Of a stretch of DNA of 64,000 bases, positions 11,639-24,200 are shown one piece after another (position 1 is the first letter of the stretch; every line of letters starts with the position of its first letter). The position numbers and the translations under genes were made by a program. Source of the DNA: Diploscapter coronatus (lineage: Eukaryota > Nematoda > Chromadorea > Rhabditida > Rhabditidae); NCBI GenBank assembly GCA_964036155.1, contig OZ038423.1, positions 40,687,249-40,751,248 of the forward strand, written 5' to 3'. The notes beneath the pieces are model-generated. The model was not told the DNA's origin. It worked only from the letters and a program-made list of their open reading frames with translations, and did not search any database.

Positions 11639-12780
11639 CTCTGAAAAAAGATGATAGATTAGAAAAGAGAATCTAAATGATAAATAAAAACAAAATCTCA
11701 AGGTTAAAATAACCTAGTAGGTAATGAAAAATGGCGTTTTCTCTTCCCAAAGATAAAATCTATTTATTGAGTAAGTAAGAATATTGAACGAAAAACACGA
11801 AATGAACGATACTTTCATATGGCGAATACATGTGTCTGTTTAAAAATGTATGGAATGATTGGAGAATTTAGAGCTGACGAAATATATTCGAATACATTTG
11901 GGTACTTATCATTGTGTTAGAGTTATGACGAAATTTTCGAAAAAGAAAATAAATTAAGCGTTCCTTTCAATTTAAGCCATTTCTCTAACACGATAATTAC
12001 TTTATCATGTCGCACAAAAATGCTCGCTTCTTCAGTTAAAAGTAGTGTGACATTATAAAATACTAAGACCGAATAAGAACAACAATGAAATATCGAGTCT
12101 TAGGTAAATAAGAAATTGAACCATTCCCAAATATATAATGCCGATCGAAAATAGGTAATCGGATATAATAATGAAATATATAAATTGAAAGTCGTTGTAG
12201 TTCCATGAAATGAAATCAGATCCCAAGAAATAGCTGGACTTGCAAAGATAAAAAGAAAATAGAATCATCACTCTGAAGAAGTTACACGGAAAAACGATGA
12301 TACGGATTTGTATCACAGAATTAAAGCATTTTACCCTAAACCATACAAACGCGTCTTTCATTATTTAGAATTTTCAAAACCGAAAGAAAGGAACTTTCAG
12401 ATTGCATTATTTGAATTGGAAGAAAATGACAATGCAACTCAAATTTCCTCTTTACAACACAGAAATGTAGTTCACGAGTTTGACAAAAGCAGTTAAAATG
12501 TGGATAGATGGGTAAAAAATTATAAATGAGCAAAAAGAAACGAAATCAGAACCGAGTTCTTTCCTATGCAACACTCTCACAGACAAGCACTTATTATGAA
12601 TAGGCGTTTACATTCTTCTAATATCATTCAAACACATTTCACAGAAATATTGAACTTGACAAAATTTCTGGGCAATGAAATGGACGACACGAATATTTAG
12701 AGTCTGAATCGCAAAGAAATAAAGACGTCTTTGAGCAAATTTTCTTTGAGATTCAGATACTTTTAAAACGGAATTCATAC
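11639..12780. other. Intergenic region between RAE1 and the tyrosine phosphatase
   Basis: About 1.1 kb of AT-rich DNA lies between two co-oriented minus-strand genes. A 102-codon frame at 12053-12361 is rich in Phe, Ile, Leu and Tyr, as expected by chance in such DNA, and matches nothing I know. I see no RNA gene or clear repeat. Confidence 0.4.
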
Positions 12781-15700
12781 TCACCTTCTATAGAAATAGG
12801 AAGCAGCAACTATAGCAGCGGAGGCAGTAGCGATGCTGCCGAGGACGAGCTGAGTGGGCGACAGGCCGTACACTCGGAATCCTTCCAAACCCAGCCACCT
12901 GCCGACCAGATCCCCCGCTCCATCTTCCTGCTCGTTTAGTCTTTTCTCATGCTCTCTCGATTTAGCCAACATCGATTCTATCATCTGCTTCCTGAAATAC
13001 ACATATGTAAGGGAAAGAACTCGTCAAGAATTGTCGCCTGAAATCTCATGACATAATATAAGAGAGAAAAGAAATCTTGTCATGTCACGAGATTTTCTAG
13101 ACTCTTTAAGCTACTGTTAAAATGTGAATCTCGAACCACAGAAATTAATGCTTGCAAATATGAGGATCTGTGAGAAATGAGCACAAGAAATCGCACAGAA
13201 TTATGAAATAAGGGAGTACAAGATAAGTATGGGTTTTACCTTCGACGAAATTAAATTGAAAAGGAACTAAAATAATCGAAAATCTATTGTAACTGCTGAA
13301 GTTAAGCCAGTGCATGGAGTGAATGGTTGAATATGCCGGTCGGGAATAGAAAGTAGAAGAACAAGTGGGCGGGGCATCTCGACTGATTTGTCTGTCTGTG
13401 TTTTCGTCTCTGATTGTCCATTCACAACTCGGCAGGTCGAGATCTAGAACATGGGTGGCTAACAAATCGAATTCGCTCACAAAATTATCTCACATCTTAA
13501 TTTTTGTATCGTTGATTCTCAAATTCTTGATCGTAATTTCAAGCAAAAAGCGTGTCTATAAATTTAAGTTATTATCTCGTTCGGACAAACCCTTCAACTC
13601 TTCCATCGAAAAGTACAGAGACGAGGAAGAAAAGTGTTCTTTAGCCTGAGGAATGAAACATTTCTCCTTCTTCCCTCTAAACAGATTTCTCAAAACGCGA
13701 CCTGCAAATCGCCCCGCAGAAAAAAATAGTACACATTTCCGAGAGATTACGAAGATACGCTCTTTTTCTATCTCTATGACACACTATTTTTCTGCGGATC
13801 GAGTTTTGAGAAGTCTGCCTGTAAATTAGCGTTATCGTTGATATGTGATTCCGCACATTGCAAAATATTACGAAGGAGACGAAGGTTCGTGTGTTCAAAA
13901 CAACATTTAGTTTGTCAGGAAAAGGCTCGAAATGTCATTGCTAAAACTTATTTGTCTGAGAATCAACGTTACAGTGAATTGCAAAATGAAATAAAGGAAT
14001 TCTAGCCAGGAATTAGGCAGGTTAGGTTTTAGGAATCTGAAATGAAAATGAAAACACAATACACGATCAGCTCACAACGACAAAACTTAATGAAGGGAAA
14101 GAATTACGGTAAGGCTGAAACCGCGCTGGTCTGATCGTATATCGGAGAAACGGGGATATAAAAGGAGGACTAGAACAGCCTAGAATGAATTGAAATTTAA
14201 TTAGAAAGATAAGCGGGGAAATGAAACGAGAGTGGAAATATTGAATCCGAAAGACAATTTAGCAAAACGGGTCTAATATTTCCACTCATAGGGTAAAGAT
14301 GAGAAGATGAGATTGGAGATTCACACATTCACAGTCACGTCACAAAACCCAGTCATGACCCACCTCTTGGCAATTTCGTCTTCCCTATCCCCACTCGACT
14401 CCGAACGACGCTTCTTGTCCGAACTCGTGTGAGCAGTCCTGAAAACAGAAAGATAAGTTCCTAGAAAGGACTGCTTTCGAAGAAATTTACGTTTATAAGT
14501 ATCTTATCTTTTAGAATAATTTTTCGTTATTAAATGCCCTTATGTGTTGTAAGCTTGAGAAATCTTTGCGCATAATTCCGATCAAAATGAAAGGAAAACA
14601 TGCATGAAGAATAGCAAAAATCGATGTTCGACATGCTCAGATAAAGTATTTTGAATCTATAAACATCATTGTCCAGACTTGCAACGCAATGCAGAGAATA
14701 AGAAAACGATCACATTTGAAATACAAAATCTTACTTTTCCGTAACAGTGCCCGGCTGCTCAGTCCCAACCTTGATCCGTCCATTCTTCTCCTTCTCAGCC
14801 TCATCCCCAGCAGACTCAATCGTTTTTGCAGTCCCAGCCCCATTCGCAGTAGCAGCAGCAGCAGTGGCTGTCTTCTCGAGATGCGTCAGAATCGAGGCCC
14901 AGGCGAATCGAAGTTGTTGTGGAGTTTGAATCAGTCCGCAGCGCATCTTCCGCATGTCGCTCACCAAACCGGGAATGTCGATCTTCGTCTCAGCCACTCC
15001 ACTATCCAACTGAAACAAGGAAAATCATTCTCTACAAATTCGTTTTAAAAATCATACCAATTTCATAACGACGTCGACGAGAACAAAAGTGCCAGTTCTT
15101 CCTGAAATTATCAAGATTGAACGAACGTACTAGAATATCCTAATGCACTATAGAAATGCTCGAAACTGCATTTTGAAATTTCTCTATATCCCAGATGATA
15201 ATTGGAAAAGGCATAAATTCGAGAAAAAAAAGTAGAGAAAGTGAAAACTGGCTTACCAATTCCGGCAGAACAATGGACAACGACAGGAGGGTCGTCGATA
15301 GAATTGGAAAGGACGTTGAGATTGCGGATGTAAGCGAGCAGGGACAGGAACTTGCCTGTGGAAGGGGGGACTCCGTGATCCGGCCACAGAGTGTACTGGA
15401 TGTGGTGCACTTCGCGAGCATCTGAAATATATTTATGAGCATGATTCTTGTTCAGATATGGACACTTCTTCTGCCAAAACAAAAAATTATAGAGGAAGAG
15501 ATACGCAAATCGCTTTTTTTTAAAATAAAAAGTCGATACATAATGGAATACGCAACAAGACTTTCGTAGAATATTTTGGCTGACCAGTTCACGCTCGAAC
15601 GAACGGGTCCCTTAAGTCCTGACTAGATCTGTTTTCATTTGAAACTCTTAACGATATGAGATAATTGATCATTAAGAAAGAGCCATGATGGTGAATTCAT

Positions 15701-17129
15701 ACATTTTTCCAAAAATAACTCATTGTTTAGCTCAACGTTTACTCCACAATTAGCGGAAACTTTCTGCGAGAGAACGCATTAATTAATTTTGATAGATGTT
15801 TACCATCGACTCCCTTCTTCTTCAACTCGAGCATTCGATGCACAAATCCATCGTTGTTCTTCGAGTCCTTGCAGGCAATGCTGAATGGACCGTGCTGCAA
15901 CTCTGTCGAGGCCGTCGGGAAATATTCGTAGCATCTAAAACCAGAACATGAAACCTAAAAAGATATTGCATTTTCAAGGCAATGAGATTGAGATGGAAAA
16001 TTGTTTTCAAACTCTCTTTGATAAACTCGATTTTTACGAATAGTGTGTCATATATGGTCTTACAAGTCTCATTCTGCATTTATCTTAACGATGCTCAGAG
16101 AAAAAGAAAATTGTCTTTTTTCCTTACTACTTTAGTAATTCGAAAATTATCAACCTCGCAACTTGAAGAAATAGTATGTAAAAGTGAGCGTGAACTTCAC
16201 CTAGCATTTTCTACTCTTCTAATCTTACATGCTCTTTCGTTAGGTTGCGAGATTTCCGAATATCCCATTTTTAATCCTGCATCTTCAAAAGAATAGGCTT
16301 GTAAGGTCGTGCATATCGAAATTTACTTGATCATTCCTCCTTCGACGATGCGATTGAGCATGATGATGGCAGGTACTCTGTAGTCCCACACCATTTGCCA
16401 GAAATCAGCCGAAGTCTCTTTCAGAGGTCCCTGAATGAATGGACTCATCAGCATCTTAAGGAATTGAATTTACCTGTGCAAGAATGTAGGATCTGCCAAC
16501 AGAATCGATTCTGAGAGGCGAGGCGTTGATGTAGTCCGTGTGAACTTTGCTCTCCGCTCCTTCGGTCAGCTTGATGCGGTTGTGATCGTCTGAAATCCGT
16601 CTCATTTAAATCCGACTATGACAGGGTTTATTTTTCATAAATCTCTATATTCAGTCGAAATTTGTGAAAAGTTAAGAAAAGCTTCAAGTGAGTTCGGCAA
16701 GAGCGAAAAGAACCTACAAGGCAGCACATCGATGTATCTATTCTTGTCGAAATTCTCGGATTTCCTCGCCTCGTCGAACGAATAGCGATTGTCCTCGATC
16801 GACTCGACCATTTGGTTGTGCATTTGCTGCAAATTGACGGGTTTCGATAATCAGTCAAATTGAAAAGTCAATTTGAAAAATTTCGAAAAGTTGATTTGGT
16901 GAAATTTTTCATGGAAAAATACTTATCGTTCAGCTCAAATGAACCAAATTGGGTTATTTTTATTGCTGATCAAGAAAATGCTTTCATCATTACAAGAGTG
17001 CAACAAATTCCAACTCTTTCTTTAGAGATTTCAACCCACCGTGAAGAGTCTGTTCCACCCATAAGAGCTGGCTTCAATTTGATCGAAGGCCTCTTTGAGA
17101 GTCCGAAGCACGGTCCGTTCACCGCTCAT
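12781..17129 (-). CDS. PTP1B/TC-PTP-type tyrosine phosphatase with C-terminal membrane anchor
   Basis: This is a classical non-receptor protein tyrosine phosphatase. The start is MSGERTVLRTLKEAFDQ at 17129, right after a TTTGCAG acceptor. The domain order is complete: FDKNRYIDVLPC, the substrate loop (DYINASPLRID), GRSYILAQGPL, DFWQMVWDYR, the WPD loop (LWPDHGVP), the catalytic P-loop split by an intron (VVVHCSAGIG then RTGTFVLVD) and the Q-loop QTPQQLRFAW. These features are closest to the PTPN1/PTPN2 subfamily. A linker rich in Ala, Thr and Lys follows. The last exon (about 12781-12972) ends in the hydrophobic stretch LVLGSIATASAAIVAASYFY, then two Arg and the stop. That is a tail anchor like the one holding PTP1B in the ER membrane. 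The stop overlaps a GTGAGT-like donor, so an alternative C-terminus cannot be excluded. A 1.4-kb intron separates the anchor exon from the rest. Confidence 0.9.
13687..13812. repeat. Fold-back element in phosphatase intron
   Basis: TTCTCAAAACGCGA and CCGCAGAAAAAAATAGT on the left are mirrored by ACTATTTTTCTGCGGATCGA and GTTTTGAGAA on the right. This gives arms of about 45 bases with an internal mismatch block. It is non-coding and MITE-like. Confidence 0.5.
14228..14290. repeat. Small hairpin in phosphatase intron
   Basis: GAGTGGAAATATT and AATATTTCCACTC are near-perfect 12-13 base arms separated by about 33 bases. Confidence 0.4.
16137..16261. repeat. Fold-back element in phosphatase intron
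   Basis: Left arm ATTCGAAAAT..CCTCGCAACTT..GTATGTAA is mirrored by TTACATGC..AGGTTGCGAG..TTTCCGAAT. The arms are imperfect and about 50 bases long. Confidence 0.45.
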
Positions 17130-17546
17130 TCCTTCTGCAAACAAGAACATTCAAGTCAATCGAAAAATGACGGATAATATAGAATTGATTTCGAAATTGG
17201 GCGAATGTTTCCGGCAGTTTAACGAACAAATCTCGTTCGAGTGAGTGGGAGGCAAGGGGAGTTTCACCTGAATGTGGGTCTGTGAAGGCTGCTCGAAGCC
17301 AGGTAGGGCACAGCGACAGAACAACGAGCAGATGAAATTGAAAATGGTAACAGAACAGAATCGTTGCAAAATCGAGGAGAGCGAGGGGAGGAACTAAGAA
17401 ATGAGGCGAGTGGCGGACGCATTGGCAGTGGAGCAGAGCGATGTCTCGCTCCAGTCACAATCCTTTCGCTCTTCACTCAATTTCTTTTTACCTTCCCAAA
17501 ATTCTCTGCTAGTTTCGACCGTTGCAAATAATCTCTGTCTCCCAAA
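17130..17546. promoter_or_regulatory. Divergent promoter region, phosphatase and LTV1
   Basis: About 420 bases lie between two divergently transcribed starts, so regulatory sequence is probably shared. Some of it may be 5' untranslated exon of the phosphatase, whose first coding exon begins just after a splice acceptor. I see no TATA box or clear operator. Confidence 0.4.
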
Positions 17547-19360
17547 ATGGGCAAGAAGAAGCCGTTCATTCGCCGTCGCGAGGGAGAAATTTTCAAACTC
17601 GTCCCGTCTTCTTCCACTGCACAGGTAATTGGACAGTAAATTGTTTCTTTTGTTCCCAAGAAAAGTTTTTTCTTGCGATTCGAGCATTTTGTAAATTCAT
17701 TCGTTTTGCATTTCAGTCGGAATCGGAGTCGTTCAAGCCGTCCAAAGAGCATCTGGAAGAGCAGCACAAATACGGCCTTTTCTACGACGATGACTACAAC
17801 TACATGCAGCATCTCAGGGACATCAACGAGGTTGGAGGAATTGGTTTTCTGATTTCTGTCTTAGATTTTAAATCCAAATGGACGATTTTGACAAGATTTT
17901 TGTCATCAAACTTCGAAAAATCACGATAAAATTTATGAAAAGTTTGCTCAAATCGTTTCATTTGGGTTGTTTTAAAGACACATTTATACGTTGCCCGCGC
18001 AAGTTCACGAACACGTAAGAGCGTGACGCGCGAAGAGAAACGAGACTAAAAATGCTTTCATGTGCAGAAAAAGAGCACGAGACGCAAACGACAACAAGGG
18101 AGAGAAAATAGAGAGTGCATATTTTATGAGTGCTCAATTAAAATAGTCTTATTTTCAGACAGGCAAATTGGAGCCCCTCCTCGCGGACGAGAGTGGGGAA
18201 GAAGTGGAAAGGGCTGTAATTCGTGTGCCTCCCTCTTTGCCCTTCCAACTCGAACAAAACAAGAAAGTGGAATTTTTCGACGAGGAAATCTCGAATGCAC
18301 TGGAAGAAGGCGTCGACTGCGAAGATGGGGGTCTCGAGGACAATTTCGTGGAGTTGGCTGGGGGATTCGTCGAGGAGAGGCTCCTGCTCTTCAGAGGCGG
18401 CAGAAGGCCTGATTTGGAGGATGTTGATGATGAGGAGGTATGTCAAGATCATTTTTGTTTGAGAAAAAAAATATTAGCAAATTTTCCTATTTGTGCTGAT
18501 GGTTTTCAAAGCATAATAATTGAATTCGTTTCATTACTTTTCTAGAAATATAGTATACAACTAAAGTAGTCGATCACCATTTTCTTTTATCATTATTCTT
18601 CAGGATTTTGAAGATGAAGAGTTTGAAGAAGGCATGGAAGACTATCTGGACGAAGAAGAAGGAGCGGATGAATTGCTGAATGTGAAGAGAGACAAACGGA
18701 GAGACATCGATGAGGCCTTCGATAAATTGCTCGAGCAGGACTACCACAATGAACAGGTAGAGATACTATTCGTTTGAGGAAAAAATATCTGAAGTGCTCT
18801 AAAAAGTTCCAATGCTAGAACTGGTTCAGGCAAGATAACCTCTTTAATCAATTACATTTCTTCTCTGGGGAATTACAAAATCGTCTTTAAATTTGTGTTT
18901 TCTCATACAAATTGGAAATTGAGGTGGGTGAATTGGACGGAGACGACGAGCGAGTGGCCGGTTGGATCGAGCCCGAAGTCGGGCAGCTCAAAAAGATGGT
19001 CGACTTCAAAATTGCACGGGCGAAAGAGGATGATGACGTGAGTGATTATATAGTTTTATATTTTGTATGGTATATGGGGCGGCGTAGCGCAGTGGTTGTG
19101 TGTTACTGCCTGCAGCCTAGGGTCTCAAGTTCGGCCCCCGCCCTCACCCAAACCAAGGGGGTTAAGAAATGTTGGTAGTGGATCAAACCACGAAAAATTA
19201 GCCTAAATCCCTCGGCTGTTGTACACAACAACAGTCTGTCCTCGGGACGGGCCACTAGTCCTGTGTGGCTAGGATAGGCCGACTGTCCCAATAAGAAGGC
19301 TGAGCTTCATTACGAGCTTGAGGGTAGCCGACCCCACCCAGTGGGAATAATAAGGCTAGG

Positions 19361-19391
<31 letters not shown>

Positions 19392-20874
19392 TTTGTATGG
19401 TATATCGAAAAGCAATCGGAACCACAATGAATAAGATCCGCAACTTGATAATGATAACTGACGGTATTAAATTAGGTCTAGATTGTCGCAAAGAAAATTA
19501 CATCACGAACATTTTCTGAAATTATTGTGGCTCTTATTTAGTTCGATTTCGGTCTTTTCCCGAGTTGCCTTCTTGTATTGTTAGTGATTTCGTTTAGTTT
19601 TTTTCGGGATTCACTGAAAACGATAATTTTGACATTTCAGTTTGCCAAGCAGTACGTTCGTGAGAAAATGAGACTGATCGAGCAGGGAATCATCAAGGAA
19701 AATGAACGGACTGAAGTTGTCGAGGTAAAAATACATTTTCGCTTTTTCATGAATTAGTACAACTGGTTCTGATCTCAGGTAGATGAATGTTCTCGCAAAC
19801 GAATGAAATGGGACTGCGAGTCGTTTGCTACTCACTGCTCGACTGCCTACAATCAGCCATGTCTCATCAAGGGTGGGCAGTTATTCCAAAACAGACAAAT
19901 ATCATTGAATGCATTCAAATTCGCAAAGAAGGCAACTCGATCAGATTTGCACTTTTTCTGAATTTTGCCACTGCAGTGTTGGGAATCCCACTGCAACTGC
20001 AAAAACAGACCACCACACCTCACCTAACTGAAGTTGTGGGTGTTTTCTTGCAAGTCTGAACCCGGTTTTCATATTGAGGCAGGAGAATGATTCAGTTGCA
20101 AATATTTCTTCTGCTAAAGTAACGATAGAAAGATCTCCATTTAATAAATGCCTTTAATTGATGATGGCAAGGTGAATTTCCAGATAGAGCAACTCGACTG
20201 TCCAGAAAGGCATTGAAGAAATTGGATGCAGAAGCAAAGAGACTGGATGAAGAAATGGAGGCAGAGGGAGAAGAGGACGAAGATGAGGATATCGACATGG
20301 ATGACGATGATAATGATAGTCAATGCACCACTCTTTCCACTGTCAGGTTGGAGTTATGATTCGCCTAGGGAAATTAAATATGGAATGAAAGTTGAGAATT
20401 CAAGGCAGTGTGTATGTGATGAAATATTTCTCTGCTACGTTTCATCATTTGACATCGGGTCTTTCGGTATCATTTATCGAAGCTCACCAACTTTAAGGCT
20501 AGGGGATGTAGGAAAAGTTTGCTGATTCGACAGATAGTGATATTTGTTTTCTGGAAAATTACAGGGAGCCAAACATGATAAGGATATCAAATACACCCAA
20601 TTCGATTTTTCAATAACATTTTTTATTTTTCACTCAGACCACTTTCATTTTCAGAATCAAAGGCGAGACTCCTGAACAGAGACGGTTGAGGAAGCAGGCA
20701 GTGAAGGAAGCGAAGAGGTTCAGGAGACAAGAGAAGAAGGCCAACAAAATGGCATTCGCTCAGGAGCACAGGAAGGTAATTAAAGGAAATAACTATCTAG
20801 AATCATTAATGTTCTGCATTTTGCAGATTGTCAAAGGTCGAGTCGGTCAGATCAAAACTGTGCCGATTGCCTGA
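17547..20874 (+). CDS. ltv1: LTV1 40S ribosomal subunit assembly factor
   Basis: LTV1 escorts the pre-40S particle and is released after phosphorylation. The start MGKKKPFIRRREGEIFKLV fits the family's KKKPF start. HKYGLFYDDDYNYMQHLRD matches the signature YGVFFDDDYDYLQHL. Acidic exons follow (about 18159-18438, 18604-18759), then GWIEPEVGQLKKMVDFKIA, FAKQYVREKMRLIEQG and MKWDCESFATHCSTAYNQP, which equals the family's WDCESI..YNHP block. The C-terminus GETPEQRRLRKQAVKEAKR and EKKANKMAF matches the conserved basic tail. The exon limits between about 19.9 and 20.2 kb are uncertain. One intron contains a full SINE (19076-19388). AATAAA-like signals follow the stop within about 100 bases. The gene is tail-to-tail with the Kelch gene, about 330 bases apart. 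Confidence 0.93.
19058..19405 (+). mobile_element. tRNA-derived SINE with 18-bp target-site duplication
   Basis: A tRNA-like head starts at 19076. GGGGCGG can pair with the later CCGCCCT. The box A-like stretch is TAGCGCAGTGG and the box B-like stretch is AGTTCGGCCCC. An unrelated body of about 215 bases follows, then 28 consecutive A residues (19361-19388). The element is bracketed by identical direct repeats ATATTTTGTATGGTATAT at 19058-19075 and 19388-19405. The perfect duplication and intact A tail point to a recent insertion by LINE-type machinery. It sits in an LTV1 intron in the same orientation as the gene. Confidence 0.9.
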
Positions 20875-21206
20875 TTCGACACATTTCTGTGATTCGTCTG
20901 ATCCCCCATCCATTTGTTTTGTTTGAAGAGTTTATCAGGAAATGTTTCTAAGAGAATTGTTGTTTTTGAGGAATAATAAAATTCTTATCAAAAAATCGTT
21001 TTCTTTCCGAAAGGTTGATGATTTTTGGACTTCTTTTAAAGATCTTGTTTAATTAGTGATCTACAAACATTAAAGATTAGCTGATGTTTATTGGTTATTT
21101 GTCGTGAATCAGTGAGATGGGTAGCTAAGGAAAAGTTACAGCTGAGATGCAAGTGATTAATCGATAAGTGATAGGGTCAGACGTGCAATTAAGCAATCAG
21201 GGTCAG
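20875..21206. other. Short intergenic region between convergent LTV1 and Kelch gene
   Basis: This is shared 3' flank with a polyadenylation-like AATAATAAAATTC at about 20970. Nothing else is evident. Confidence 0.4.
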
Positions 21207-24200
21207 TTATTGAAGATATGCAGCGACAGTACGGTCCTTGCTGGAGTAGTCGAAGTCGTCGTGGAAGTCGAGCAGATCGACCAGAGCCGGATGATTCTCC
21301 ACAAGCACCAGACGCAGCGCTGATTTCTTCTCCGAGAGCGCTCAAAATTCATTTGATGTTTTCAGAAAAGAATGATGTTTCCAACTTTTTAAATTGAAAA
21401 TTTGAAAAATGAAAAACAACACGTCACGAAATGGCATGGAGCAGATTAGGAAAATGTTTTAAAATTTTCCTTTCACATTCCATTTCATCATCTTGTTGGT
21501 CCTAATTTTCAGTTTTCCTTTCCAATTTTCTACCTATTCTTGTCGTCATTTAGAATTAATCCGTAAATCTCACGCTGCAGTCTCTCCCATTTGTTGGCCC
21601 GAATGTCGTATCGCTCGGTGTGGTGGCAGATGGAAGGCTGAATGTATCCCCCGGCCACGTAGATGTGGTTGTCCAGGGCCATGATGCCGAAGTTCGATCT
21701 GAAAAGCGGACCTTTTTCTGTCATTCTACAATTTTCCCTTGTAATGAAATCCCTCAAATCGGGTATAAGGAATTTCGATTCCTAGATTGGAAAACATTTT
21801 AGTTCCGGCTCCTTCGAATTACCGCCGTCTCACCGCAGTGAAAATACTCCTTTTCACCGACTTCTATTTCTCACCGGCAGCTATTTTCAGTCAGTTTTCG
21901 CGTTTGAAAAGCGAAAACGTCTGTCGGTGGGAAATAGCAGGTCAATGAAATGTAGAATTTTTTTGCGCAGGGTGAGACAGTGATAATTCGAAGGAGTTTC
22001 AGTTCCGAATCTGAATTTTCAAAAGTTTCAATTACGAACAGCCCAGTCTTCATTTACTTGCTTCTTACTCACCTCCTATGTTCCATTTTGGCGATGTCGC
22101 TGTGCCACTTTCCCTCCCTTTCGTCGTATCTCTCGACCGTGTTCAACCTTTTATAACCATCGAACCCTCCAGCCACGATTGCTGTGCTTCTGAACAAGTA
22201 TCAATCCCTGTGTTGATTTTTTGATTATTCATTTCTACCTTCCGATGGAGACTCCCGAGACTCCAGTTCTGCTGTTGTGCATCGCGCTGCTAATCGGGTA
22301 CCCGAATAACAAAATACTTGCTGCTTCTTTCTTATTGGTGGTTCGGGAAATAGTAATGACAAATAAATGGTCAATTAAAAAGAAATATAGCGTTATTACG
22401 CACATCATAGTTGATTTTACTTCATCTTCAAAGTTACAGATTGAAGATCACGTAATGTGGAAATACATATTTAGGAAAAGGTTTATATAATAGAAAAAGA
22501 TTGCGCCATTAAGCCAAATTCAATAGACCTTCATACCGTTGTCCCTTTATTTTCCTTACCATTTTTCAGTTTCAAAATCGAACATCTCTGCAGTGTTGTG
22601 CTTCGTGTGCTCGTCCAGTCCGCCAGCAATCATCATTCCATTACCCAGCAGAATTGCAGCTGCGTCCGATCTGCAATCACTTTATCAATTCATCAATTAT
22701 CAACATTTGAATGATCAAATGCCATCTATTTCTTCCACTTCTCCATGGACAGCCATTTTGTAAGTTTCTTGATGTGCCCTCTTTCCCTATTGATTCTCAC
22801 CTTCTTTTGCCCATATTAGCCATGCGATGCCACTGCCGTTGGGAGACTTCGAAGATCTCACAAGAACGAATACGCTGACGACCGTTGAATCTGGAAAATT
22901 GTACTCATTGGAGAATTTAATTCATTTAGTTAACTCAGTGTTCGTATTCATAAAGCATCAAAAAGCTGTCGTCGGCATCGCTCGATGCTGAGGTATGTGC
23001 ACAGAGTTTGAACATCATAAACAAGAATGAAATGAAATTCATATCGAAAATTTTCGAGGGTCCATTCCTACTTTCAAAAATTTAATTGTTTGCGTTTTGC
23101 CCTCTATTATACAAATTCTCTTTTATACCATCTCCATTCTCTCATATTCATTAACGAAGAACTTTTCTCTGCCCAATGATTGCGAATTGTCAATGGACGT
23201 GGCTAATGCGCTATATCGTACAATTTTAGGTCCATTTCGATCTAAGTTTCGAAACTAACTATTTGGTGTCTATGTCACCTCTTGTTCGTGATTATCAATA
23301 ATTCTGCAGCATTCTGAATCATGTTGCGCCTGTCTTTCTTCGTTAACGAACATGATAGTGATTTCATTCATATTTTTCCTTACCCTCCGGCAGCGAAGAC
23401 GAACTGCTTGCCTCTGGAATCTGTGAAGCCAATGCTCGCTGCATAGCATCTTTTGTCGTGCAGGTTGCAGGTCCTTTGCCAGGTCTCAAAAGCAATCATT
23501 AGCATAAATGTACGGAGGTGGAGATGGAGGTTTTACTTTTTGTCATTATCACATCTTCACTAGTATATCTTTGTTAGCCTCTCCAGGTATCCTTATCGAA
23601 ATGTTGGAATAAAGCTTTTATCCCATGTACTCATTGCGATTGCCAGTTTGACAGACAGACCTTGTTGTGGAAATCGAATATGCTGCAGTCGTGGAAGATG
23701 GACACACCGTCGGCCGCGAGCCCGCCCCCAACCAACAGGCTGTCTCCGATCATCGCCGTGATCTGGTACGCTCGCATTGTGCCCGTGTCGATTCTGGAAA
23801 TTTTTATCGTCATTCTGCCAAGGTCATAAAATCGTCTCATTGACAAAGTTCTAGATCGTGGATTGTCATTAGAACTAACCCTTGAATGCGTGACTGAGTC
23901 CATTGCAAAGACCTCGTGTTGAATGCCTCGAGCAAAGCAGTTGGACCGTTTGTCGACCAGCCTCCTGCAATCACTGTCGTCAGTTATATTGTCAAATTGT
24001 CATTGCTAACCAACAGTGGCAACAGCACTTGAAGGAATCCTCTTTCTGACAATTCTGTCATCTTTCTCTGTCAACCCGCAGTCATTCTTTAGCTTCAATG
24101 CTTCCAACTCTGCATACCGCTTTATGTTCTGGCAGTGTATCTGCAATTTTTTATAATCATGCTTCTTCACGTCAAGAGAAAGTTAGAATAATGAATATTT

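Noticed and set aside
12053..12361. 102-codon membrane-like minus-strand frame
   Set aside because: Same low-complexity AT-rich character, no exon context and no family resemblance.
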